DNA from: Anseranas semipalmata
Taxonomy: Eukaryota; Chordata; Aves; Anseriformes; Anseranatidae
Length of the DNA stretch: 64,000 nucleotides
Reading direction: 5' to 3'
Assembly (NCBI GenBank): GCA_013399115.1
Contig: VXAA01000915.1
Span: forward strand, 1,118,908-1,182,907
Shown here: positions 35,528 to 64,000 of the stretch, piece after piece
Layout: every line of letters starts with the position of its first letter
Numbering within the stretch: the first letter of the stretch is position 1
Translations under genes and position numbers: made by a program
The notes under the pieces: model-generated
The model's input: the letters and a program-made list of their open reading frames with translations, nothing else
What the model was told of the DNA's origin: nothing
Database searches by the model: none

Positions 35528-35599
35528 TGCGTTGGCCGGGAATCGAACCCGGGTCAACTGCTTGGAAGGCAGCTATGCTAACCACTATACCACCAACGC
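35528..35599 (-). tRNA. tRNA-Gly (anticodon TCC)
   Basis: A complete 72-base minus-strand tRNA. The acceptor stem GCGTTGG pairs with CCAACGC, with discriminator A (T at + 35528). The A box is TGGTATAGTGG, the anticodon loop carries TCC (CTTCCAA), and the T arm is CCGGG-TTCGATT-CCCGG. It appears to differ from the human tRNA-Gly-TCC I know by a single base in the D loop (GGTTAGC for GGTGAGC). It decodes GGA. Its internal promoter is intact and it is followed by TTTT. It converges with tRNA-Val. Confidence 0.97.
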
Positions 35600-36004
35600 G
35601 CTGCGAAAACCCTTCGCCTCGCTTCCCTCAGCAAGCTTATCCTGCTGGACCAAACCACCTCCCGAAGCTGCGGGGACGAAAGTAGCGATGGGGACGGCAA
35701 AGTTGTCCAACGAGAGCACTGAAAGACGCATTAGGGGCTTGTCTCAGGCGTTGGGAGGGGGAAGACATCCTCGCCGTTTTCACCCTCAGTTCTCTCTCTA
35801 TCCCTCTCCCTATGGCGAATGGTTCCGTCCTCCCGCAGACAACCCCCCCCCTTCCCACGCAGTGGCTCCTTCCAGCCTCCGCTCTCCCCCTCCCCTGCGA
35901 AATGGTACTTCCCTCCGCGCGCCCCCGCCATCCCGCCCGGAGCTCACTTCCGCCGCCGGGTGAAAGGTCGCGCTGTGGCAGGCCGCCGCCCCCCCGCCCC
36001 CCCC

Positions 36005-36463
36005 NNNNNNNNNNNNNNNNNNNNNNNNNNNNNNNNNNNNNNNNNNNNNNNNNNNNNNNNNNNNNNNNNNNNNNNNNNNNNNNNNNNNNNNNNNNNNNNN
36101 NNNNNNNNNNNNNNNNNNNNNNNNNNNNNNNNNNNNNNNNNNNNNNNNNNNNNNNNNNNNNNNNNNNNNNNNNNNNNNNNNNNNNNNNNNNNNNNNNNNN
36201 NNNNNNNNNNNNNNNNNNNNNNNNNNNNNNNNNNNNNNNNNNNNNNNNNNNNNNNNNNNNNNNNNNNNNNNNNNNNNNNNNNNNNNNNNNNNNNNNNNNN
36301 NNNNNNNNNNNNNNNNNNNNNNNNNNNNNNNNNNNNNNNNNNNNNNNNNNNNNNNNNNNNNNNNNNNNNNNNNNNNNNNNNNNNNNNNNNNNNNNNNNNN
36401 NNNNNNNNNNNNNNNNNNNNNNNNNNNNNNNNNNNNNNNNNNNNNNNNNNNNNNNNNNNNNNN
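36005..36463. other. Assembly gap (459 N)
   Basis: An unsequenced stretch flanked on the left by a C-rich run (CCGCCCCCCCGCCCCCCCC) and on the right by GC-rich DNA. GC-rich promoters are commonly lost from avian assemblies. The DPP9 start site or first exon may be hidden here. Protein frames crossing it are meaningless. Confidence 0.98.
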
Positions 36464-37019
36464 CCCAGGAGCCTGTGCTGTGCACGGGGGGGGCTCGCCC
36501 CTCTGTGCCCCTGGGCTGGGTGGGCTGCCAGGCTCCCCCCTCCGGGCTCCCCCCTCCGCGACAAAGCACAGCCCGGGGCCTTCGCTCCCCAGCAAGGGCA
36601 GGGGCTCGGTCGGGGCTTTCTGCCCCAGGCCCGCCGGGGCGGAGGTGGACTCCAGCTGCTGGCAGCCTTTGCCGAAGCTTGTCCCCCCGATGGAGAGGTC
36701 CCCACCGATTTATTCCACCCCCCGCTGCTTTTGGTTCTGGAGAAGGAGGTCCTGCAGGTTCCAGCCATGACAGGGACACGTTCGGAAGCGCTGCTGGGCC
36801 TCTAGGTGACTGCGTTGCTTTGGCTCTTCCTGCAGGCACCTGCAGGCCCCTCAGGGTCTCACGGATAGAGCAGCATGATTCACGCCGGGTTTCTGACCTC
36901 TCGGGTCTGTTTTGTTCTGTGCCTTTTCTCTGGGCTTAGCGTTGGAGGATGTTACTGTGCCTCTCCTGTGTGAAATGTGTGACCTGTGGTGGGTAGGATG
37001 AGATATTCCTCTGAATCAT

Positions 37020-37140
37020 TAAAATCACAGAATAATTGAGATCGAAAGGGATCTCGGGAGCTGCCTGTAGTCCAAGTCCCTGCTGAAAGCAGGGTCAGCT
37101 GGGAGATCAGACCAGGTTACTCAGCATTCCTGAGCATTGC
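37020..37140 (-). mobile_element. CR1 LINE fragment (3' end)
   Basis: AAAATCACAGAATAATTGAG and CGAAAGGGATCTCGGGAG followed by AGTCCAAGTCCCTGCTGAA is the complement of a CR1 3' end. Old and diverged. It lies between the CpG island and the first DPP9 coding exon, so probably within the first intron. Confidence 0.7.
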
Positions 37141-38041
37141 TCCTGTTGCCCTTTGTGCTTGCATCGAAGATTGCCCTTAAATTATTGGATGCTGTTCCTT
37201 AGCCCCTCTTTGTTCTCCTCTGCAGTTTAGGAACTTCACTGCTGTTGCTTTTTTGCGCCGCTTTGTTTCTTCTGATCCTCTTCTGATCCTCGGGCAGACC
37301 AGGGGCCTCTGCAGAAGATAGTGACGGGTCTCGGGTGTGTCCGTGATTCAGAGCTCTCTTTAAGAGACAAAGATCTTTGTGCTTCAGTGTACTTGGGCAG
37401 AGAGGTAGTGAAGGTGGTGCCTTCCCCTGCCCTTAGAAAATGGGCTTGTGTGGTGAGCCAGGTTTCTTCTGTGGCATCAGGCTGAAACTGAGGCAGAGGG
37501 AAGCAGCGTACTGGCTTGGAAGACAAATCTGTTTTTTTTTTATGTCCCAGGTGGGACTGTGATGCTGTCAGTAGTGGGGCTGCTGACCCTCTGTCTGGCT
37601 CCTTATGGTGTCCTTTGTTTGACTTTTGTAACTGTATGTGTCAGACTTCTCTTTTCCATATTCTTAGTACCTGATACTTCAGTGAGTTTCAGGATTTGGG
37701 GAGGGGAATGGAAGAAAGGGCTACTATTGGGATTTTAAGAGGAATTCTGTAGGAAGGAAAGAAACATGCCATAGAGTTCACTGATTCCCGTTATTCAGGT
37801 GAAGAAATCTCTGTTTTGTCCGGGTTGTTAGTGTCCAGCATGTGCTGGCAGAACACATTTGGACTGCAAAGCACAAACCAAGGATTTTGGTTGTGCCTCT
37901 GCACTCAGTTGGATATGTGACCTATGGAGGATGCTTTTATACAGCTGTGTTCCTATGACAGGGGAAACTGCCGCTGTATGAAATTTGCTTTTTTCCTCTT
38001 CCTTCCTAGTTTCCTGTCCTGCCCAGCTTGCTGAGTAGTTA

Positions 38042-56267
<18,226 letters not shown>

Positions 56268-57495
56268 GAGCACAAGCCTCTGCAAACTGGACACTGACAG
56301 CTCACCTTCCCCTCCTGTGCCCTGCCACTACCGCCTCCCTCGACAGCCATCTAACCCAGAGCACAAGTGGCTGAGTGCCCATGTCAGGGTGTCTCACCCT
56401 GAATGAGGGAGGAGGGTGGAGAGCACCTTCCCTTTGGACAGTGCCACCTTCTTTCACTTTCCAAGCTGGAGGTCTGCCCCTGCTCGGCTGCTCATCCTGT
56501 TCCTCTCCTCCAGCCTGGCTGTTGATGCTTTTTTTTGCTGCTACTCCCTCTATCCTGGGAATCAATGGACAGTGGTCTGTCTCCCAAGGCTGAGGTTTAT
56601 GTCCATCTCTCTCTCCCCAGTCCTTTTCCCTTCCACTGCACCTCTGCAGTTCCTGTACTCTTACCTGCAAGAACTCAGTGCCTGTGTTGGAAATGGAAGA
56701 GCTGAATCAGCAAGCTGCCTTAAGCCAGGAGTGGGAGGGAAGAGAGAACTACCTATTGTTAAGCCCCAGGGGAGCTGATCGCTGCTGCTGTGTCCTGGCC
56801 CTGCTGCAACAACATGGAGCCCTGGGATGTGAAGCATGCAACACTAGTCTTTTCTATTTTTCAGTTTAATTTTGCAGAGCAGATGGAGGAAGTGGCTGGG
56901 GTCGGTAACGACATCCTTTCATGCCTTTCTCTAATGGCCGCTCACAACCAGAGTTGTGCCAACAGGTAGCACGGCAGCTGAAGCAGCTGGCTACAACCAG
57001 AGATCATCTCTCCAGAGATCACAGCAGCATTTGGGTTTTGCAACGCAAGATGGATGATATTTATGCAAATCTTTCCTCCCTCCGTTCTCTGTGCTGCCTC
57101 TTGATCCTACCTTCTCCTTCCCTGATACCCTGAGCTTTCAGATGTGCACTGAAATTGGCTGTGCTTCAGTTCTCTGCGGGTCAGTGACTGTTCCCCTTGC
57201 CCATCTACTCAGCAAATGCTCTCTTCTGGTTTTTATTTACCTGGTCAACAGGAACTGCAGTTCTGGGGAGGGGGGATCGAGCAATTGCACCTCAGGGGAG
57301 CGCATACCCCCCTCAAGCCAAGGGTTCTGCCAGGGGCAAAAAGAAGAAAAAAAAAATACCCAAATGAACCACGTTGACTTGCCCTGGAGTATTTTAAGTG
57401 CGTATTATGAAAAGAAAATATTTTTATGGATTCTTATTCTTTTATAATTATGAGTGTAAGATGTAGCGACTCATTAAAATATTGGAAAGAGATGC
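56268..57495 (+). other. DPP9: DPP9 3' untranslated region
   Basis: Follows the TGA at 56265-56267 with no further open frame of interest. The first convincing polyadenylation signal is ATTAAA at 57473-57478, giving a UTR of about 1.2 kb. The exact cleavage point is estimated. Confidence 0.65.
57473..57478 (+). terminator. DPP9: DPP9 polyadenylation signal ATTAAA
   Basis: ATTAAA, the commonest variant of AATAAA, in an AT-rich context (TATAATTATGAG upstream) at the expected end of the UTR. GT-rich sequence (TGGCATCTGTACCTGG) follows about 20-40 bases later. Confidence 0.6.
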
Positions 57496-60400
57496 AGTGG
57501 CTGGCATCTGTACCTGGTTTTGGAGCGTAGGAGAGGGCTTGGGAGGAAATGCCATCTGGTTCACAATGGCCAGAGCTGTGTCTGTGGTAAAAAGCAAAGT
57601 GCTCTGTTTGGTTTCTGTGCCAAGCAGTGGAGAGAATATTAAATCCCTGATGTTCCTCGAGGGAAGCATGATCCAGCAATTGAAGATGCAGGGTGGAGAG
57701 TTGGGAATCCTGGACTGTTCTCGGCTCTGCTATTAAGGCGCTGCATGACCTTGAGCGAGTCAGACACCTTGTGCTTGCAGGCGCTAGCCTCAGCTGGGGA
57801 GGTGGGTACCTCACCCAGCGCCCCGACTCCCTCTGACTTCTTGGGAGGATGCAGCTGCTCTGCAGCTCGGGTAGTGGCCTGGCCAGACTTCCAAGCACTC
57901 CTAGCTCTGATCCCACGCTAGGACACACGTGGGCCCCAGGCACGGAGCTGCTTTTTGCAGGTGCTGGGGCCTGCCTATGCTCGCCTTCTGCGGAGCTTAA
58001 AGCTTACACAACCTGGCCTTGCTGTTTTCCTTTCTAAATGGGAATCAGGCATTAATTAAACTGTTATTAAATGCCCTGAGGATGCAAGCCGGAGGCTTTT
58101 GCTTTAAATGCAAAGCATCTCACAGCTGGAGGATTTTGTTTTCTGAATATGGCTGTGAGAATACTGCCCTGTTCTCATGCCTGTACCCAAATAATTGGCC
58201 TATTTCGGTTGTGTTTTAGCTTCTACTACGCACCCCCTTGAGTAACTCCTGGTGCAGCTTTGAGGTTAGAGGGGCGGAAGGGGAGGTAATGGGGGAAGTT
58301 GCACATCTCTGAAGCTTCCTTGAGAGAAGACTGCGCTCCCTTGCAGAGAGGAAACTTGCTCCCCTTTCTCCCTGCCTTCTTTAGAGCCAGGTGGGTGCCA
58401 GTGCATGGTAAGAAGCTTTATTTTGCAGGGTTTGCTTCTTTTCAGTCTTAATCTTGAGTGCTTTTTCCTGTCCCAAAAGAGCAAGTGTTCTTAAAATGTC
58501 TGCAATGCACTCTTAAAATGCTCTTGTCTAGAAGAGTTTACAAATCTGTCAGCTCCTTTGATCCTCCAAGTTTGCTTCTGAAGCTGTAGGATTATTTGAT
58601 GCCATAAAAAGGAGATGTTTTTCTTCTTTTGGGTATTGAGATCCTGAGAGGCATTAACTGGGAAATCACCTACCACAGTCCTGAGCTTTTCAATATGCAA
58701 CAGGCTCTGCTGGGGATTGAAACACAAATGAGGTAGGAGGCCTCCACCCAGCTGTCCTGCGAGAAGACAGGTAATTGGAGTATGAGGCATGGTTAAGCCA
58801 GGTATCTCTTTTGGATAGAGAATTTGCAGCTGTAGCATGAAGCTGAGTTAATTTCCTGTGAGAGCGAGCGGTAACGGCCGCAGGAAGCAGAGGGCATTGT
58901 AATGGATGCTGGGGAAGCCGGGCAAAAATTGCTCTTCCTCAAGAACAGGAGGCTAAGCATGAGAGTTTGTTGGGAGGCACTTCTCCCATGAAAATCCAAC
59001 ATGTGGGGCTTTATTTTTAGGCATAGGATGTGGAGGAGAACAGATGTTCTCGATGACTTATTTTTGAAACAAAAACACTGCTTGAGCTACAAAATTAGCT
59101 CTGAAAGCCACTGTCACCATGAAAGATGCTCGAATGGAAAACTTTCCAGCATCTCCATTCCCAAAGCGCGTGGAATAAAGGTGCGATGCTGGCTCTCGCT
59201 CTTTCAAAGCTACGTCAGTGGAAACTGCGCGTTCAGTGGTCAGACATGTCTCGGGCATGGATCTTTCTCCTCTGCCGCGATGGTTGGTGCGGTCCTGCTG
59301 CGTGGCTCTGTAGGGCAGCACCCGCAGGATTGCTGGAGTTGCTCAGAAATACCACGGTCTATCAAAGGAGGCGCGGGCTGCGCAGCAGCGATGTGAGGAA
59401 GACAAATGGCTGTGATGGCGGGGGGCTGGGGGAAGGCTACGTGTGTACGGTTGCAAAAAGAAGGGTGTAAACCGATACTGGAAAATCCTCGCTGGGGGAT
59501 TTTGGTGAAGCACGTACGTGCGGGCTTCCAGCGTGCCGCCTTCGCGCCGGGACAGATGCGAGGCTTCACTCATCGGCTCGGAGCAGCTCTTGCTCCTGGT
59601 CACAGCCCGGCTCCGTGTAATCCTCGCAGCGCGCTGCCCCTGCTCCTCCCCGCCTGCAAAAAGCCTCTTATCTCTGGTTCCAGCTCGAGCCCCTTGCTCG
59701 GCGGCTGGAGCAGACTTCCGTTGGCTTTCAAGTGAAAACAGCCTCAGCCTGGCCCAGCAGCCACAGCTCTTGTTTTGCCTCAAGTCCCAAAGCTGCTTCA
59801 GCTCAGAGGCTGAGCCGTGGGCCATCCCCACTGGCCCCCCAGCCTCGTGCCAGTGCCTTTCCATCCCCTCCAGCCTCCTCCCACCTTCCCTTGTGCAGCC
59901 TGTTCCTGCCTCAGCCGGGGCTGTGCGGAGCTGGCTCTGCTTGCCAGCAGGGTGGAGGGATGCTGGGGGGGTTGCAAAAGCCGCAGCCTGGGGAAAGGTC
60001 TCTGCGTTTCTTTCTTTATCAAAAAGCGTTGCAGATATCTTCCTCCCTGGTGCTCGTGCTGTTCTCAGGGCTGTCTGTGGCTCTCTAGCCAAAAGGCAAG
60101 CCTCGCGCTGGAGATGTCCACGTGCAATTCTCCCTTCTCTGCTCCATGTGGGGCTTGATCCTGCTTCAGGCCGAGTCCTCTGGCAGAGGCATTGAGATAA
60201 CAGCCATGCACAAGGCGGATGCTGCTGTAGCAAGGGGGGGAGCAAAGGACAGTTAGATAGCAGAGAAAAGTGGGGCAGCCCCAAGTCAGTGGGGTTTTGC
60301 AAATAAAAAGAGTGGGGCCCGGCCATAGGGAGCACAGCAGGGTGGGAGGCGGGGAGCAGCCATCCTGCACCCAGATGCTGCGGCCGTTCAGCAGCACCCT

Positions 60401-61239
60401 GGGGTGGGTGTCCCAGAGCCACCCCCTCAAGTGTGCTGGGTGACTCATCTTCAGCTCCTCCTCATCTTGCACGCCCAGGCTGGGGGCAGCTGCACCTATT
60501 GGGGTTGGTGTTACGGCATTGCCAGCAGCGGGTGCAGCTGGGGGGGAGCGGGGGTGCCTGGCACGACCTGTGTTCTGTCCTCCCAGCAGCTCGCCAGCAT
60601 CTTTGCCAGCTCGCAGCTGGGAGGCGATGGCGTGCCCACGACCGGCAGCATTCACCCTCCGCACCCAGCAAGCCCCCTGGGTGCCCAGCGATGGGGGATG
60701 CAGGGGCTGAGCTGCCTGCAGGGACGAGGAGGGGACGGATGCTGTAATGTGGTCATGGAGCAGGTTTGCTGGTGGGTGAAGGGCGTTCTGCTGCGTGGTG
60801 GCAGATGGGGACACGTCCAGCCTGGCCCCAGAGCAGTGCTGGTGCTGCCGCTCTCGCTGCCCTTTTGTCTGCGTTTGCCTTGCTCTGTCCAGGGAGCAGG
60901 ACGGGGCTCTGGTCTCTTGCAAAGCTGTTCATTCCTCTCCTAAAAAGGACAGTTAAATACCACCAAAAGGACAGCTAAGACCTTCTAAAGCTCCTGTCAA
61001 AACAGCAGTACGTCCATGCAAAAGCTGATCCAGCTGAAGGAACAAACGTGTCTCTTGCTTTCCTCTGGCTCAGCCACTTTGTTTGCATTTCTCTGCCTCC
61101 CCCTTACCTTCAATCTGGGCTTGGAAAGGCTCGTCCTGCTCCAGCCTGGCCCCGGGCTCCAGCCCCAGCTGGTGGCCATGGGGTGGCCATGGGGCTCTGC
61201 CCTGGACCACCCTGAGCCACCTCTTGCCGTTCCCCCCAG
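57496..61239. other. Intergenic between DPP9 and the cathepsin gene
   Basis: No supportable gene. GC-rich DNA from about 59.5 to 60.9 kb gives long overlapping frames on the minus strand (359 codons at 59343-60422 and 285 codons at 60065-60922) with low-complexity composition and no recognised family; I do not call them. An AP-1-type TGACTCA lies at 60441-60447. The untranslated first exon and promoter of the cathepsin gene should lie towards the right end but could not be fixed. Confidence 0.4.
57695..57770 (+). repeat. MIR-type ancient SINE relic
   Basis: TCGGCTCTGCTATTAAGGCG, then GCATGACCTTGAGCGAGTCAG, matches the MIR core (CGGCTCTGCCACTTA, then GTGACCTTGGGCAAGTCA). It sits about 200 bases beyond the DPP9 polyadenylation signal. 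Confidence 0.55.
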
Positions 61240-61248
61240 CTCGGGGCC

Positions 61249-63387
<2,139 letters not shown>

Positions 63388-63503
63388 GCGGGCTCCTGCG
63401 CCGGCATGCTGGGGAGAAGACAGCCCTTGCTGGGCTTGCCTTGCTGCGGGGACAGGGCTGTTTCCTTCTTGAAGGGGCTTTTGTTTGTGTGTGGTGAGAA
63501 GCA

Positions 63504-63509
63504 ATTAAA
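63504..63509 (+). terminator. Cathepsin gene polyadenylation signal ATTAAA
   Basis: ATTAAA lies 117 bases after the stop codon at 63385-63387, followed about 20 bases later by GT-containing sequence (CTCTGTTGCCTG). It gives a short 3' UTR, in keeping with the compact gene. Confidence 0.7.
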
Positions 63510-63704
63510 CGTGGCATGGCTAATCACTCTGTTGCCTGAAAGGGGGCCAGGTGTACCTTGGTGGCCAAGGCATAGCTGATGCAGCCGTTTTTTTTTTTCT
63601 TTCCCTGCTGGGAAAGCCAAAGCTCCTTTTGCACAATGCTCTGTGACAGGAGCTTTCTCTGCCCCTTTCCTCCACACTTGGCCACCTCTTTCCCNAAACC
63701 CCGC

Positions 63705-63739
<35 letters not shown>

Positions 63740-64000
63740 CAGGTCTTTACTAAAGCAAACCTGCATGACAAGGCAGAAACTGAACCACCCCTATCCTGCT
63801 GCTTATTTCTGACCCCTTGAATGCCCTGGTGATTCGGTGCCACAGGAGGGTGAGCGGGTGCAAGGCTGGGGTGAGGGGGTCTCCCTGATGCCCCAGCACC
63901 CCCTGCCCGTGGGGACGCAGGGCACAGCGCCCCGAAATGCCCCGTGGCTGCCCCAGTGCCCCAGGCTGTGTGTTGGCCCCAGGGGCACTGGCCGGGTGGA
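63510..64000. other. GC-rich flank, A run and ambiguous base
   Basis: No gene is seen. One N at 63695 and a 33-base A run at 63706-63738 sit close together. From 63820 the DNA is GC-rich with no clear frame. Confidence 0.6.

Larger units (their letters stand above)
34280..36900. promoter_or_regulatory. DPP9: CpG island 3, probable DPP9 promoter region
   Basis: GC-rich, CpG-dense DNA surrounding the two tRNA genes and a sequence gap, ending about 1.1 kb before the first recognised DPP9 exon. No alternative gene start is visible on the + strand between the tRNAs and DPP9, so the untranslated first exon of DPP9 probably lies here, possibly inside the gap. At 34463-34481 the CATCTGGTGGCAGC sequence is a partial CTCF-like match. 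Long open frames on both strands around 34.3-34.9 kb are side effects of base composition. Confidence 0.6.

Noticed and set aside
35637..36939. Frames of up to 400 codons crossing the gap
   Set aside because: They run through 459 N, which cannot contain a called stop. The flanking parts are GC-rich promoter DNA.
59343..60922. Minus-strand frames of 359 and 285 codons between DPP9 and the cathepsin gene
   Set aside because: They overlap each other in different frames, are Ala/Pro/Leu/Ser-rich and lack a known domain. A stretch around 60300-60480 reads plausibly (LRGWLWDTHPRVLL) but could not be joined to other exons.

Overview
The window is vertebrate nuclear DNA, almost certainly from a bird. 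It carries CR1 LINE fragments, mostly 3' ends, seen on both strands. It also has intron-rich genes with GT-AG introns, CpG islands, and a GC-rich gene order that fits an avian microchromosome. The marker genes are DPP9, a miR-7 hairpin and a tRNA-Val/tRNA-Gly pair. In human the same three sit together on 19p13.3 (MIR7-3, the tRNA pair, DPP9), so this is an old conserved block.

Layout. Positions 1-35 kb hold no protein gene that I can support. This part contains the miR-7 hairpin on the minus strand (about 1683-1770) and a candidate minus-strand exon of its host transcript (2504-2557). It also has two CpG islands (about 16.9-17.9 kb and 20.4-21.6 kb), old CR1 and MIR-type repeats, and AT-rich spacer. 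Positions 34.3-36.9 kb form a third CpG island with two convergent tRNA genes, Val(CAC) on + and Gly(TCC) on -, and a 459-base assembly gap. This island is the probable DPP9 promoter.

Positions 38.0-57.5 kb hold DPP9 on the + strand. I could join 20 coding exons with consistent phases. They give an 892-residue long form starting at 38042 and an 863-residue short form starting at 41179, the lengths I recall for the two human forms. All three catalytic residues are present. The 3' UTR ends near an ATTAAA signal at 57473.

Positions 61.2-63.5 kb hold a compact seven-coding-exon gene on the + strand for a secreted or lysosomal papain-family cysteine protease of the cathepsin L/K/S group (332 residues). 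It has a signal peptide, an inhibitory propeptide and an intact active site. The window ends in GC-rich sequence with a 33-base A run and one ambiguous base.

How the parts relate. DPP9 and the cathepsin are both peptidases, but of unrelated families and compartments (cytosol/nucleus versus lysosome/outside). I infer no functional unit. The gene-poor left half looks like the landscape around the miR-7 gene, with DPP9 and the tRNAs marking its border.
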